Shown one piece after another: positions 8,763 to 18,017 of a stretch of 54,805 nt of DNA. The stretch covers positions 1 through 54,805 of the forward strand of contig JAEUHJ010000017.1 in assembly GCA_016795375.1 (NCBI GenBank), given 5' to 3'. Position numbers and translations under genes: made by a program. Numbering within the stretch: the first letter of the stretch is position 1; each line of letters starts with the position of its first letter. The DNA comes from Verrucomicrobiaceae bacterium. Lineage in GTDB: Bacteria > Verrucomicrobiota > Verrucomicrobiia > Verrucomicrobiales > Verrucomicrobiaceae. Below the pieces are notes generated by a model. It did no database searches, was not told the DNA's origin, and saw nothing but the letters and a program-made list of their open reading frames with translations.

Positions 8763-9100
8763 ACCTGTGGCTCGATGCGCAGCTTTCGCCACGGCTGGCG
8801 CGCTGGATCAACCAGCAGTTTCCAGGAGTGACCGCGACGGCGTTGCGCGATCTCGGCCTGCGCGACGCGGAAGATGAAGGCATTTTTGAACAAGCACGGC
8901 AGGCCGGAGCCATCGTGATGACGAAGGATCGTGATTTTGTCGATTTGCAGAGCCGCCTCGGAAGCCCGCCGAAGATCATCTGGCTGACATGCGGAAACAC
9001 GTCGGAGGCTACGTTGCACGCCATCCTGACCCGGCATCTTCAGACGGCGCTCGGCTTTCTGGCGGGAGCGGATGACTTGGTGGAGATCTCCGGTCCTTGA
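8759..9100 (+). CDS. DUF5615 PIN-like toxin
   Basis: This 113-residue protein belongs to the DUF5615 PIN-like family, the usual partner of DUF433 antitoxins. Acidic residues expected for a PIN metal site are present: D6 in MNLWLDAQLSP and the pair in VMTKDRDFVDL, with a helix LRDLGLRDAEDEGIFEQA between them. PIN-domain toxins cut RNA with Mg2+ or Mn2+; the target of this one is unknown. It overlaps the antitoxin gene by four bases (ATGA). A short stretch of 11 bases separates its stop from the convergent TauE-like gene. The pair is ordinary and probably mobile between genomes. Confidence 0.85.
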   Translation: MNLWLDAQLSPRLARWINQQFPGVTATALRDLGLRDAEDEGIFEQARQAGAIVMTKDRDFVDLQSRLGSPPKIIWLTCGNTSEATLHAILTRHLQTALGFLAGADDLVEISGP

Positions 9101-9111
9101 GTTGAGCAGGC

Positions 9112-9879
9112 TCACCCACGAATCAGCCATACGGCGGCGAAGGCGGTGAGCCAGAAGAGGACGTTCTCGAAGAGTTTTTGCGGCAGGTGTTTGAGTATCC
9201 ACCAGCCGAGGAACACGCCGAGGATGACGCCTGGCATGAGCGTGAGATTCGTCATGAGCGATCTCGGATTGATGATGCCGAGGTCGGCGCTGAAGGGCAC
9301 CTTGAAGAGGTTCACAAAGAGGAAGTAGCGGCTGAAGACGCCGAGGTGCTCCTTTTTCTCCAGATGCTGGGCGAGGAGATAAACGGTCATCACGGGGCCG
9401 GCGGCGTTGGCGAGCATGGTGACGACGCCGGCGAGGAATCCCATCGCCCAGGTGAAGCCCCGGTGCTCGGTGAGGGTGATGAAGTCCTGGCGGCGTTTGT
9501 TGAGCGCGTAGTTGAAGATCAGCAGCAGGATGATGATCCAGCCGATGACGATGCGGGCCGTGGCGTTGTCGAATTTGCCGAGCAGAAGCCAGCCCACGAT
9601 CACGCCTGCGATGGCCGGAGGGAGAATCGGCAGGATGCGCCGCCAGGTGCCGCCTTTGCGGTTCAGGAAGTAGCCCATGAAATCCGCCGCGATGAGCATG
9701 GGCAGGATGACGCCGACGGATTCCTTCGCGCCGAAGATGCGCGCCATCAGGACGACGTTCAGCGTCGAGGTGCCGGAGAGTCCGGCCTTCGACATGCCGA
9801 TGCACATCGAGCCGAGCAGCGCGAGCACGAGCAGCCAGGTGTCTGCGGGCAGGAGCGTGTGTTCGGTGAGCCAGGGCAT
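9112..9879 (-). CDS. TauE/SafE family sulfite/anion exporter
   Basis: An integral inner-membrane protein of about 255 residues with eight or so hydrophobic segments. It matches the TauE/SafE (DUF81) family in length and in the first helix pattern (LLVLALLGSMCIGMSKAGLSG). A second repeat of the same type (FLAGVVTMLANAAGPVMTVYLLA) lies near residue 140, as expected for this internally duplicated family. Members export sulfite, sulfoacetate or similar organosulfur anions; the specific substrate is not clear. The start at 9879 puts the first helix close to the N-terminus; a frame start at 9924 would add 15 residues without support. No metabolic partner is visible nearby. Confidence 0.85.
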   Translation of the reverse strand: MPWLTEHTLLPADTWLLVLALLGSMCIGMSKAGLSGTSTLNVVLMARIFGAKESVGVILPMLIAADFMGYFLNRKGGTWRRILPILPPAIAGVIVGWLLLGKFDNATARIVIGWIIILLLIFNYALNKRRQDFITLTEHRGFTWAMGFLAGVVTMLANAAGPVMTVYLLAQHLEKKEHLGVFSRYFLFVNLFKVPFSADLGIINPRSLMTNLTLMPGVILGVFLGWWILKHLPQKLFENVLFWLTAFAAVWLIRG

Positions 9880-9946
9880 TCGTGGGATGACGAATGGCGC
9901 AGGACAATGGGCGGACAAGCGCACATTCGTGGCGCGCGTGTTTTTC

Positions 9947-11149
9947 TCAAAGCGCCATCAACGGTGCAGGGACGAGGAAGGCGTGTTGTTCGAGCAGGCT
10001 GAGCGATCCGTTCCAGGAGAGATACGGTGTGAAATAGACGACGATGGTGTAGGCGAGGGCGACGGGCACGATGCCGAGGCGTGCGATCCAGCGCGGGAAC
10101 CAGTGGCGCGGTTGTTCGTGGCGCAGGGCGCGGCTCATGGCCCAGCCGGTGAGGACGCGGGCGGGGAAGATGAAGATGACGAAGATCAGGCTCGGCAGCC
10201 AGGCGAGCTCGCGAGGCGTGAGTTCGATTTTCAGAAGATAGAGCGGCACGGCGAAGAGCAGCGTGATGAGCAGCGAGAGCCAGAACGCGAGTGGCGCACG
10301 CAGGAACAGCCGCCGCACCTCACGCAGCTCGAAGATGGCGCTGAAGCGGTCGCTTTGCGCGAAGCGTGCCTGCAAGAACGGTAGATGAATCGCCACGAGC
10401 AGCAGCAACAGGCCGCCGAGAAACGACAGCAGCACGGCGCCACCGACCGGCAGCCGCGTGGCGGCGATCAAGATGCCGACGGGCGCGATCAACCACGCCA
10501 GCGCGCCGACGAAGCCGCGCAGGCCGAGCCAGAAGTAAAACGGCAGACGCAGGCTGATGATGTAGTCCACCGTCGTGCGCTGGAGATGGCTGAACTTGTC
10601 CGCCGCGCCGAGCCAGCGCATGAAACGCAACGGTTGCGGCCAGAGGAAGTGCCACAGGCTGCCGCCACGGACGCAGGCCCAGACGATGTGGGCGAGTGTG
10701 ATGACCGTGACGACGACGAGTCCCACATGCCAGGCACGCGCGACACCGCCGCCGGGGGCGATGAGCTCGGCGTCACGCCAGAAATCCGACAGCAGCCGCG
10801 CCGGCCACACGACGATCCAGATGCCTGCGGCGATGCTGCCGATGGCGGAGGCTTTGCGCACGCCGATGAAGCCGTCGCGGATGCGCCCCGTGCGCGCGAT
10901 GATGCCGCTGACATTGAGCAGGTAGCCGAGGCTGAGGAAATTGAGCACTGGAATGACGGAGCAAGCGGCGATCAGGGCGATGAGCGCCACGAAGCCGAAG
11001 ATCCAGTCCAGCACCGACACGGCCGTGCTGAGGACGCCTTTTTTCGCCTGCGGCGGAGGTGGCGCGGACGCTGCCTGAGGCAGTGAAGGCGTGGATGTCG
11101 CCTCGACAAACGCGGGCAGCGGTGGTGGCAGCGGAGAAGGCACGGTCAT
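9947..11149 (-). CDS. Polytopic membrane protein of unknown function with proline-rich N-terminus
   Basis: I do not recognise a named family with certainty. From the ATG at 11149 the protein has 400 residues. Its first 45 residues are rich in proline and alanine. Several strong membrane helices follow: about 55-85 (FGFVALIALIAACSVIPVLNFLSLGYLL), about 110-130, about 175-195, about 250-300 and about 320-400. FLSLGYLLNVSG followed by IRDGFIGVRKA is reminiscent of DUF4013-type membrane proteins, but this is a weak resemblance. It is on the minus strand, between the TauE exporter and a 186-base gap before the ROK kinase gene. An upstream in-frame ATG at 11239 would add a basic, unlikely leader. 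Confidence 0.7.
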   Translation of the reverse strand: MTVPSPLPPPLPAFVEATSTPSLPQAASAPPPPQAKKGVLSTAVSVLDWIFGFVALIALIAACSVIPVLNFLSLGYLLNVSGIIARTGRIRDGFIGVRKASAIGSIAAGIWIVVWPARLLSDFWRDAELIAPGGGVARAWHVGLVVVTVITLAHIVWACVRGGSLWHFLWPQPLRFMRWLGAADKFSHLQRTTVDYIISLRLPFYFWLGLRGFVGALAWLIAPVGILIAATRLPVGGAVLLSFLGGLLLLLVAIHLPFLQARFAQSDRFSAIFELREVRRLFLRAPLAFWLSLLITLLFAVPLYLLKIELTPRELAWLPSLIFVIFIFPARVLTGWAMSRALRHEQPRHWFPRWIARLGIVPVALAYTIVVYFTPYLSWNGSLSLLEQHAFLVPAPLMAL

Positions 11150-11335
11150 GGAGTGCGTTGGCACATAACGCCGCGCCAGGCGGCAAGTTGTGGCACATGC
11201 GTTTTTTTCTCCATCCGCCCGCAGGTATTGACGGGGCATGACTGTCGTGGGCCGCCACTTTGATTGCTGCGAGGCGCAGTGTGGGGAAATTTCACGCCGT
11301 CATGAAAAGCAGTCCGGCGGATTTCAGAACACAGC

Positions 11336-12283
11336 TCAGGTCAAAAACGCGCCAGTGCTCTGATTCGAGTGCCGGTCCAGCTCATACTTCCCGAGCGCCA
11401 ACGCACCGAGCAACCCCGAACGCGCGCCGAGGCCGGGGGCGATGATGAAGTCGTCGAGGTTGCGGCCGAGTTCGGGGGCGCGGAGGTAGTGGTTGTTGAG
11501 CTTGTGGAGCTGACCGCGGATCAGCGGCAGGATGTGCTCCTGGCTCATGACGCCGCCGCCGAGGATGATGCGTTTCGGGCAGAGGCTGAGCGTGAGATTC
11601 ATGAGCGCGTGCGCCATGACGTCGGCGACTTCCTCCCAGGCGGGATGATCGGGCGGCAGCGCGTCGGCTTTGACGCCCCAGCGTGAGGCGAGTGCGGTGC
11701 CGCTGACGTAGCCTTCGACGCAGCTTTTGTGAAACGGGCAGTGGCAGGCTTGTTGAATAGCCGATGAGTTCTGCGGCGGCGGAACGAGCAGATGACCGAT
11801 TTCGGGATGCAGCAATCCGTGCAGGAGCTGGCCATTCACGAGTACGCCGCCGCCAACGCCGGTGCCGACGGTGATGTAAACGAGCGGGTCAATGCCCTGG
11901 CCGGCACCCCAGAGATATTCGCCAAGCACGGCGGCATTCACATCGGTGTCCCACGCGATGGGGACATGATAACGCTCCTTGAGTTTCGGGACGATGTTGG
12001 TGAACTGCCAGCCGGGTTTCGGCGTGGAGGTGATGTGGCCGTAGGTCTCGCTGTTTTTGTCGAGATCGATGGGGCCGAAGGAGCCGATGCCGATGGCGGC
12101 GAAGGAGCCGTATTTCGATTTCGCCATCGAGAGGAAGCGCGTGACGCCAGCGAGCGTCTCCTCCGGCGTGGTGGTGGGGATGCGCGTGACATCGCGCAGA
12201 TCGTGCGGCCCAGTGCCGATGGCACAGACGAATTTCGTGCCGCCGGCCTCGATGGCGGCGATGAGGGGGAGTTCTTCACTCAT
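11336..12283 (-). CDS. ROK family sugar kinase (fructokinase-like)
   Basis: A 315-residue ROK kinase that phosphorylates a hexose with ATP in the cytoplasm. The N-terminal ATP loop is IEAGGTKFVCAIG at residues about 9-21. The sugar-binding region has GIGSFGPIDL and DTDVNAAVLGEYLWGAG, then the phosphate motif YITVGTGVGGGVLVNG. The ROK zinc site is visible as HPEIGHLLVP followed by CHCPFHKSCVEG, which supplies one His and three Cys. The overall pattern is closest to fructokinases of the ROK type. The ATG at 12283 overlaps the metF stop (ATGA), so it is translated as the last gene of the purM-lysA-metF run, though its metabolic tie to them is unclear. Confidence 0.9.
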   Translation of the reverse strand: MSEELPLIAAIEAGGTKFVCAIGTGPHDLRDVTRIPTTTPEETLAGVTRFLSMAKSKYGSFAAIGIGSFGPIDLDKNSETYGHITSTPKPGWQFTNIVPKLKERYHVPIAWDTDVNAAVLGEYLWGAGQGIDPLVYITVGTGVGGGVLVNGQLLHGLLHPEIGHLLVPPPQNSSAIQQACHCPFHKSCVEGYVSGTALASRWGVKADALPPDHPAWEEVADVMAHALMNLTLSLCPKRIILGGGVMSQEHILPLIRGQLHKLNNHYLRAPELGRNLDDFIIAPGLGARSGLLGALALGKYELDRHSNQSTGAFLT

Positions 12284-13203
12284 GGCTGCGGACGCACGGC
12301 TGCGGAGTCGCGGATGCCGAGGCTGGAGTAAATCTCGCGCGTGGCGTGGGATTTGTTCAAGGTGTAGAAATGGATGCCATCGACGCCATGGTCGAGCAGG
12401 TCGCGGCATTGCTCTGTGGCGTAGTGGATGCCGACCTTCTGCACGGCGTCCTCGTCCTTGCCGCAGCGCTGAATGGCGCGCAGCAGCTTGGCCGGATAAC
12501 GCGCCCCGGCGGCCAGTTCGGCCATGCGGCGCATGCCGACGGCGCTGGTGATGGGCATGATGCCGGCGATGATGGGAATGTGGATCCCGGCAAGCTGGCA
12601 GCGCTCGCGGAAGTCGTAGAAGTCGTGGTTGTCGAAGAATAACTGCGTGCAGATGTAGTCCGCGCCCGCATCGACCTTGGCTTTGAGGTAATCCATTTCC
12701 AACACGCGGTTCGGCGTGGTGGGATGACCTTCCGGAAATCCAGCGACGCCGATGCCGAAGCCGCGCGGATCGGGATGCGCGCCGGTGTCGATGAACTTGC
12801 GGATGAAGGTGACGAGATCTGCCGCGTGTTGAAACGCGTCCTTGGCACGATCATAACCGGTGAGACCCTTTGGCGGATCACCACCGAGGGCGAGGATGTT
12901 GCTGACGCCAGCCTTCGCGTAGCGTTCGAGGATCGCGGCGATGTCGGCCTCGCTGTGGCACACGCAGGTGAGATGCGGGATGGGATCGAGCGAAGTCGTG
13001 GTCTTGATGCGCACGACGAGATCATGCGTGAGTTCACGCGTGGAACCGCCCGCGCCGTAGGTGACGCTGACAAAGGAAGGATTGAAGGCTTCCAGCTCGC
13101 CGATGGTCTGGAACAACGCTTCCGACGCCTCGGCGGTCTTCGGCGGGAAGAACTCGAACGAGAGCGTGGGGCGCTGGGTTTTGAGGATGTCGGCGATGTG
13201 CAT
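12280..13203 (-). CDS. metF: Methylenetetrahydrofolate reductase
   Basis: MetF reduces 5,10-methylene-THF to 5-methyl-THF with FAD, supplying the methyl group for methionine synthesis. The ATG at 13203 gives 307 residues, the bacterial length. The N-terminal motif LSFEFFPPK contains the catalytic glutamate. Further signatures are FVSVTYGAGGSTRE, HLTCVCHSEADIAAIL, NILALGGDPPKG and DYICTQLFFDNHDFYDF. The C-terminus has the usual GVDGIHFYTLNKS. It lies 19 bases after lysA and its stop overlaps the ROK kinase start, so it is inside an operon. An open frame extends upstream of 13203 through lysA and is not coding there. No riboswitch was seen in the short gap before it. Confidence 0.95.
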   Translation of the reverse strand: MHIADILKTQRPTLSFEFFPPKTAEASEALFQTIGELEAFNPSFVSVTYGAGGSTRELTHDLVVRIKTTTSLDPIPHLTCVCHSEADIAAILERYAKAGVSNILALGGDPPKGLTGYDRAKDAFQHAADLVTFIRKFIDTGAHPDPRGFGIGVAGFPEGHPTTPNRVLEMDYLKAKVDAGADYICTQLFFDNHDFYDFRERCQLAGIHIPIIAGIMPITSAVGMRRMAELAAGARYPAKLLRAIQRCGKDEDAVQKVGIHYATEQCRDLLDHGVDGIHFYTLNKSHATREIYSSLGIRDSAAVRPQP

Positions 13204-13222
13204 TCTATTGTTCGCGGTTTGT

Positions 13223-14515
13223 TTACGCGATGTGCTCGCCCTTGAGCACGTCGTCGAGGGTCTGGCGTTCGCGCACGACGGTGGCTTTGTCGCCATCGAC
13301 GAGGATTTCGGCGGGCATGGGGCGGGTGTTGTAGTTCGAGGCCATGGTGAAGCCGTAAGCGCCAGCGCTGAGCACGGCGAGGTATTCGCCTTCTTTGACG
13401 AGCGGGATTTCGCGGTTCTGCGCGAGGAAGTCGCCGGATTCACAGATGGGCCCGACGACATCGACTTTCTCGACATCAGTGGTCGTCGGCTGTTTGAGTG
13501 GCACGATTTGGTGCCAGCCCTCGTAAAGCGTCGGGCGGATGAGGTCGTTCATGCCGGCATCGACGATCTTGAAGGTCTTCGCAGAGCCGCGCTTCTCATA
13601 AAGTACCTTCGTGAGCAGCGTGCCCGCGTTGCCGACCATGAAACGGCCGGGTTCGCACAGGATGCGCACACCGAGCGCCTCCAGATGCGGCACGACGGCC
13701 TCGGCGTAAGCCTGCACGGTGAGCGGATGCGTCTCGGCGTTCTGCTCCCACCAGGTGACCGGCCCAGAGTCGAGGCTCTGGCGGTAATTGATGCCGATGC
13801 CGCCGCCGATGCTGAAGAACTCGATGTTGTGGCGCTCCTTCACCTGCTTCACGAGGGGGACGACCTTTTGCACGGCTTCGAGGAAAGGATCGACGTTGGT
13901 GAGTTGCGAGCCGATGTGCATCTGCAGACCCTTGATGACGAGATGAGGGCATTCGTCAGCCACGCGGTCATAGACGGCGAGGATGTGGTCGAAGTCGATG
14001 CCGAACTTGTTCTCGCTCTTGCCGGTGGTGATTTTCGCGTGCGTCTTCGCATCGACGTTCGGATTCACGCGCACGGCCACGGGCGCTTTCTTGCCGAGCT
14101 CACCGGCCACCTGGTTGATGTAATGCAGCTCCGCTTCGGACTCCGCGTTGAAGCAGTAGATGCCCTGCTTGAGCGCGAACACGATCTCCTCGCGGGTCTT
14201 GCCGACGCCGGCGAAAGTACACTTCGCGGGATTGCCGCCAGCCTTGATGACGCGGTAAAGCTCGCCGCCGGAGACGATGTCGAAGCCGCCGCCGAGCTTC
14301 GCGATGGTGTTGAGCACGGCGAGGTTCGAGTTCGCCTTCACCGCGTAGCAGACCAGGTGGTCCAGTTTTCCGAACGCTGCGTCGAGGCGGGTGAAGTGGT
14401 CCGTGATCGTCGCTTTGGAATAGACATAAAGCGGCGTGCCGTGCTGTTCGGCTAGGGACTGAAGCGGGACGTTTTCGGCGAACAATTCGCCCTGGTGGTA
14501 GCGGAAGCTGTGCAT
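13223..14515 (-). CDS. lysA: Diaminopimelate decarboxylase
   Basis: LysA decarboxylates meso-diaminopimelate to lysine with PLP. The 430-residue length fits. The PLP lysine is K60 in CYAVKANSNL. Other family signatures are GGGFDIVSGGELYR, the HIGSQL histidine motif, SIGGGIGINY, LCEPGRFMVG (phosphate binding) and a C-terminal VGPICESGDFLA. The start MHSFRYHQGELFAENVPL is the typical N-terminus of this subgroup. It lies 64 bases after purM and 19 bases before metF, all on the minus strand. Lysine biosynthesis and methionine-folate steps are thus linked in one transcription unit, a layout I regard as housekeeping. Confidence 0.96.
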   Translation of the reverse strand: MHSFRYHQGELFAENVPLQSLAEQHGTPLYVYSKATITDHFTRLDAAFGKLDHLVCYAVKANSNLAVLNTIAKLGGGFDIVSGGELYRVIKAGGNPAKCTFAGVGKTREEIVFALKQGIYCFNAESEAELHYINQVAGELGKKAPVAVRVNPNVDAKTHAKITTGKSENKFGIDFDHILAVYDRVADECPHLVIKGLQMHIGSQLTNVDPFLEAVQKVVPLVKQVKERHNIEFFSIGGGIGINYRQSLDSGPVTWWEQNAETHPLTVQAYAEAVVPHLEALGVRILCEPGRFMVGNAGTLLTKVLYEKRGSAKTFKIVDAGMNDLIRPTLYEGWHQIVPLKQPTTTDVEKVDVVGPICESGDFLAQNREIPLVKEGEYLAVLSAGAYGFTMASNYNTRPMPAEILVDGDKATVVRERQTLDDVLKGEHIA

Positions 14516-14579
14516 AAGCGGGCCGCGTAGATAAGCGGGATTCCCCCCGGCGCAACCGGGCAGGCGGTTACCGCATCAT

Positions 14580-15581
14580 TCAGGCGATCTCCACGCTCAC
14601 CTGCGCACTCGTGTCCATCTCGCCGATGATCTTCGCGCCGCTGCCGCACTTCACCGCGGCGTCAGCTTGATCTGGCGAAACGATCGCGACCCAGCCGAGA
14701 CCCATGTTGAAGGTGTCGATCGCGTCCGCCTTGTCGGCATGGCGCAGCACCTTTTGCACGACGTCATTCTGCCAGAAAGGAATGCGCAGGTTCGCGCCGA
14801 GGCCGCGCTTCAGGAACATGCGTCCGAGGTTTTCCGGCAGGCCGCCGCCGGTGATGTGCGCCATCGCCTTCGGCTTGATCCCTGCTGCTTTGAGCGCGGC
14901 AGGTTGCTCATGATAAAGCAGCGTCGGCAGCAATAGCGTGCGCATTTCGTCCTCGCTGAACTGGATGTTCTCCTTCTCGATGATGCGGCGTACGAGGCTG
15001 AAGCCGTTCGCGTGGAATCCAGCGCTGGGCCAGCCGATGAGCACGTCACCAGCGGAAATGGTGCCGGGATCGAGCAGATCTTCCTTTTCGCAGGCACCGA
15101 TGGCGAAGCCGCTGAGCTCCACCATGCCCTCGGGCACCATGCCGGGCATCTCGGCCGTCTCACCGCCTGCGAGGATGCAGTTGCAAGCCTCCAGGTATTC
15201 AGTCATGCCGGCGATGATGCGGGTGATCTGCGTCTTTTGAATTTTCGGAATGCCCACGTAATCGAGGAACATGATCGGGTCCGCACCGGTGGTGAGCACG
15301 TCGTTCACGTTCATGGCGACGAGGTCCTTGCCCGCTGCTTCGAGCTGGTCGTGCTTCAGCAGCAGCTCGATCTTCGTGCCCACGCCGTCGCAGCCGGTGA
15401 GGATGATGGGGTGCTTGTAACCGCTGAGGTCGTAGGCGGCGGCGAACAGGCCGAAGGGGTTCGCCAGCTTCCGCTTCTGCTGCGTGCGCCTCACCAGCAC
15501 GCCGATGTCATCGACCAGCGACGCTGCTTCGTGAATATCGACGCCGGCTTGCTTGTAGGTGTGTGCGGAGGAGCTGCTCAT
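14580..15581 (-). CDS. purM: Phosphoribosylformylglycinamidine cyclo-ligase (AIR synthetase)
   Basis: PurM closes the imidazole ring to form AIR in purine synthesis, using ATP. The ATG at 15581 gives 333 residues. N-terminal HTYKQAGVDI is diagnostic, followed by LTGCDGVGTKIELLL, NDVLTTGADPIMFLDY and GGETAEMPGMV, which form the nucleotide/metal region. The C-terminal half has GFHANGFSLVR, HITGGGLPENLGRM and NMGLGW. The frame is open further upstream to 15812 but that part overlaps the ceramidase-like gene and is not coding. It appears to be the first gene of the purM-lysA-metF-ROK run. A GC-rich inverted repeat (GCCTGC/GCAGGC, 15595-15625) lies just upstream. Confidence 0.96.
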   Translation of the reverse strand: MSSSSAHTYKQAGVDIHEAASLVDDIGVLVRRTQQKRKLANPFGLFAAAYDLSGYKHPIILTGCDGVGTKIELLLKHDQLEAAGKDLVAMNVNDVLTTGADPIMFLDYVGIPKIQKTQITRIIAGMTEYLEACNCILAGGETAEMPGMVPEGMVELSGFAIGACEKEDLLDPGTISAGDVLIGWPSAGFHANGFSLVRRIIEKENIQFSEDEMRTLLLPTLLYHEQPAALKAAGIKPKAMAHITGGGLPENLGRMFLKRGLGANLRIPFWQNDVVQKVLRHADKADAIDTFNMGLGWVAIVSPDQADAAVKCGSGAKIIGEMDTSAQVSVEIA

Positions 15582-15651
15582 GGGGGAAAAGGTGGCCTGC
15601 TGGTTAGCCCGAAAGCCCGGCAGGCTCAAACGGAAAGTCATCCACGGCCAG

Positions 15652-16977
15652 TCACTGTCGTGGAGCCACGAATTCCTTCGGAGTGACCGCATGCACCGCC
15701 TGCATGATGCGCTCCTCGACATCGGGCGCAAACTTGGTGGGGCGATCATAATAAACCATCGCGCCCGCGCCTTCGTAGCCGCCTTCCTCCAGCACGCGGC
15801 TGGAGGGCACATAACAGGGCACGTCGTTCGAGTAGCCGTTCACCCACATGCGTGAGCGGTCGAACTCGCGCTTGATGCGTAAGGAGTAGTCCACGGTGAT
15901 CTCGCCAGGCAGGAAGACCATCGCCAGATCCTTTCCAAAGCTCCACGTCTGCACGAGGTAAGGCAGGTGCGTCTGAAGTTTCTCACCGCGCTCGAGCCGT
16001 GCGAGGTTTTTCTTCGCGTGGTAGGCGACAGCGGGTGTTTTCGATTCTGCCAGCGCCTGCCACTGCTCGCGTGTGGGCAGTTGGTCGAAGGCGAGTTCGA
16101 TCTGCTTCGTCTTGCAGGCCAGCGGGCCGTTCACGGGCTTCATTTCGGCCTGCATGAGCCGTTTGGCCTCCGCGCCGAGATCCTCGCCGTATTTTTTCAC
16201 GAGTTCCATCGTGCGGCGCGGGGTGGGGTTCTGATCCGCGCCGCAGCCGAGCGCGGTGAGCGCGATGGCACCGGGAAACTCACGTTGCAGCGCCTCCTGC
16301 GCGCAGCCGGCCCAGTCGCCATGGATTTCTTCGAGCGCCAGGGTGGTGCAGTGGCAGGCGTAGCTGGTGAAAATGGCCCGCACCTTGCCGTCTGCGTTCG
16401 TGGCGCGCAAGACGGGCAGGTCGTGGTCCACCGGCTTCAGCGGAAAATTCCGCCGGTTCGCCGCGAAGCCGACCTGGCCGACGCTCCAGGCCAGCGTGGC
16501 CGCTTTCCGGTCCGCCAAGGCGGCGAGCACCACCTTCTCGATGTGATCCGCCAGCTCGCGCGTGTAACGCTCGATGGCGGGCAGGTGTTCGGCGGGGATG
16601 TCCATGCCAAAGAGATTCGGCAGGATGCCGATGAGCATCGGCGCGCAATGCGTGTGGCTGGAGCAGAGGGCGAAGCGGTCGCCGGTGACTTTGGTTTTCG
16701 TGGCGAGCCGCTTCAAAATCTCGTCACGCATCGCGGCGGGCACGCCGCAGTTGTCCACCGTCACGATCACCGCCGGGCCTTCCGCGTCACTGCCGATCGC
16801 CAGCGCCTTGGCAAAGATATGCTGCGAGATGCCGGTGTTCGGCGCGCGTCTGCTGCCGTAGCCGCTGAGGCGCACCGGATAATCCGGTGTGATGTCCACG
16901 GAGGCGGCTCCAACCTGGCGGGTGTCGGCAAAACCGAGGGTCGGAAGAAGAAGGAGGATGGCGAGGATGCGTTTCAT
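15652..16977 (-). CDS. Secreted neutral/alkaline ceramidase-like hydrolase (paralogue A)
   Basis: The 441 residues begin with a clean signal peptide (MKRILAILLLLPTLGFA). The mature N-terminus, VGAASVDITPDYPVRLSGYGSR, is the hallmark of the neutral/alkaline non-lysosomal ceramidase N-terminal fold. A zinc-type motif CSSHTHCAP follows near residue 105, and FTSYACHCTTL and GCGADQNPTPR match the downstream metal/active-site region. True ceramidases split N-acyl-sphingosine, but the short PVC versions lack the C-terminal domain and their substrate is unknown. Two further paralogues lie at 38981-40318 and 40322-41737. It is transcribed towards purM, 70 bases before it. Confidence 0.82.
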   Translation of the reverse strand: MKRILAILLLLPTLGFADTRQVGAASVDITPDYPVRLSGYGSRRAPNTGISQHIFAKALAIGSDAEGPAVIVTVDNCGVPAAMRDEILKRLATKTKVTGDRFALCSSHTHCAPMLIGILPNLFGMDIPAEHLPAIERYTRELADHIEKVVLAALADRKAATLAWSVGQVGFAANRRNFPLKPVDHDLPVLRATNADGKVRAIFTSYACHCTTLALEEIHGDWAGCAQEALQREFPGAIALTALGCGADQNPTPRRTMELVKKYGEDLGAEAKRLMQAEMKPVNGPLACKTKQIELAFDQLPTREQWQALAESKTPAVAYHAKKNLARLERGEKLQTHLPYLVQTWSFGKDLAMVFLPGEITVDYSLRIKREFDRSRMWVNGYSNDVPCYVPSSRVLEEGGYEGAGAMVYYDRPTKFAPDVEERIMQAVHAVTPKEFVAPRQ

Positions 16978-17111
16978 GGGCGCTGCCTTTTACGCCGCAT
17001 CCGGCTGTTTGCTTGCCCCGCTTTCATGAAACCGCCTGTTCCTCCAGATTCAAAATGAGGCACGCCCGGCATTGCAATCCGCTGTCGTCTCGGCTTCTCT
17101 CCGCGCCTCTC

Positions 17112-18017
17112 ATGAAATTGGTGTTTGTGTCTTCCCTCTTGCTCGCCTTCGGCGGCGTTTTTGCTGCCCTGGCAGACGAACTAAAGATGGAACGGCGGGT
17201 GCTCTCGGATGGCGCGGCGGCAAAGGCGTGGTCGCAGTCGGAGGCGACGATGGAGTCCTCCACCGATGTGGTGAAGACCGGCGGGCCTTCGCTGCACTGG
17301 CGTGTGACGGTGGATCATCATGCGGGCGAGCCGAAGTATCCCATCGGCTGGCCGCGTGTGAGTCTGGCGCTGAAGGGAGGGGCGCGGGACTGGTCGGCCT
17401 GGGATTATTTCCATTTCTGGATCCGCATGAGCACCTCGCGCAAGGAACTGCCGCGCGTGCCGGCGGTGCTGAACATCCTGCAAGGCACCGCGGGCAAGAC
17501 CGCGCCCTTCATGCTCATCCTCTCCGATTTGAAAAAGGACCGGTGGCTGGAGGTGCGCATCCCCGTCGCCAAGCTCGCCGTCGCCAAAGATGTGCACATG
17601 CTCCAGTTCAACATCGCCGAGGATCAGTATCATCATCAGGACACGCTGGATTTTTATATCGACGATTTCGCGCTGCTGCGCCACGCCACGCCGGCGCTGG
17701 TGGATTTCACGGCGGTGAATGCGGTGATGTTCAGTGATGCGCGCAGTGTCCCGGCCAGTTTCATGCTGTCCGGCATCCCGGCGGGGGAGCCGCGGCGCGT
17801 GACGCTGGAGCTGCGGCAGGCGGGAGCTGTCATCGCCGCGGGTGACTATACGACAGTGCGCGGCACGCAGCGGCTGGCGCTCGATGTGTCCAAAGCCGCG
17901 CTGAAGCCCGGTGATTACGATCTGGCGGGCAGTGTGGAAGGCGGCGTGGTGGTGCTGTCCCGCGTCCGTGTCGTCGCCTCCCCCTGGCAGCAAGCCCGCA
18001 TTAAAAAAATCCCATGA
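17112..18017 (+). CDS. Secreted carbohydrate-binding-like protein of unknown function
   Basis: A 301-residue protein with signal peptide (MKLVFVSSLLLAFGGVFAALA). Residues about 60-215 look like a jelly-roll carbohydrate-binding or galactose-binding-like domain: a WDYFHFWIRMS strand, LILSDLKKDRWLEVRIPVAK and YIDDFALLRH. This is the arrangement seen in some CBM families, though I cannot assign the number. The remaining third is beta-rich (SFMLSGIPAGEPRRVTLELRQ) and could be an immunoglobulin-like domain. No catalytic motif is visible. Its stop overlaps the start of the GH123-like gene (18014-18017, ATGA), so the two are co-expressed and may bind and cut the same glycan. The ATG at 17112 was chosen for the signal peptide. 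Confidence 0.75.
   Translation: MKLVFVSSLLLAFGGVFAALADELKMERRVLSDGAAAKAWSQSEATMESSTDVVKTGGPSLHWRVTVDHHAGEPKYPIGWPRVSLALKGGARDWSAWDYFHFWIRMSTSRKELPRVPAVLNILQGTAGKTAPFMLILSDLKKDRWLEVRIPVAKLAVAKDVHMLQFNIAEDQYHHQDTLDFYIDDFALLRHATPALVDFTAVNAVMFSDARSVPASFMLSGIPAGEPRRVTLELRQAGAVIAAGDYTTVRGTQRLALDVSKAALKPGDYDLAGSVEGGVVVLSRVRVVASPWQQARIKKIP

Noticed and set aside
15595..15625. Inverted repeat GCCTGC/GCAGGC before purM, considered as a riboswitch
   Set aside because: Only a 6-bp stem and no conserved purine or SAM riboswitch core was found.
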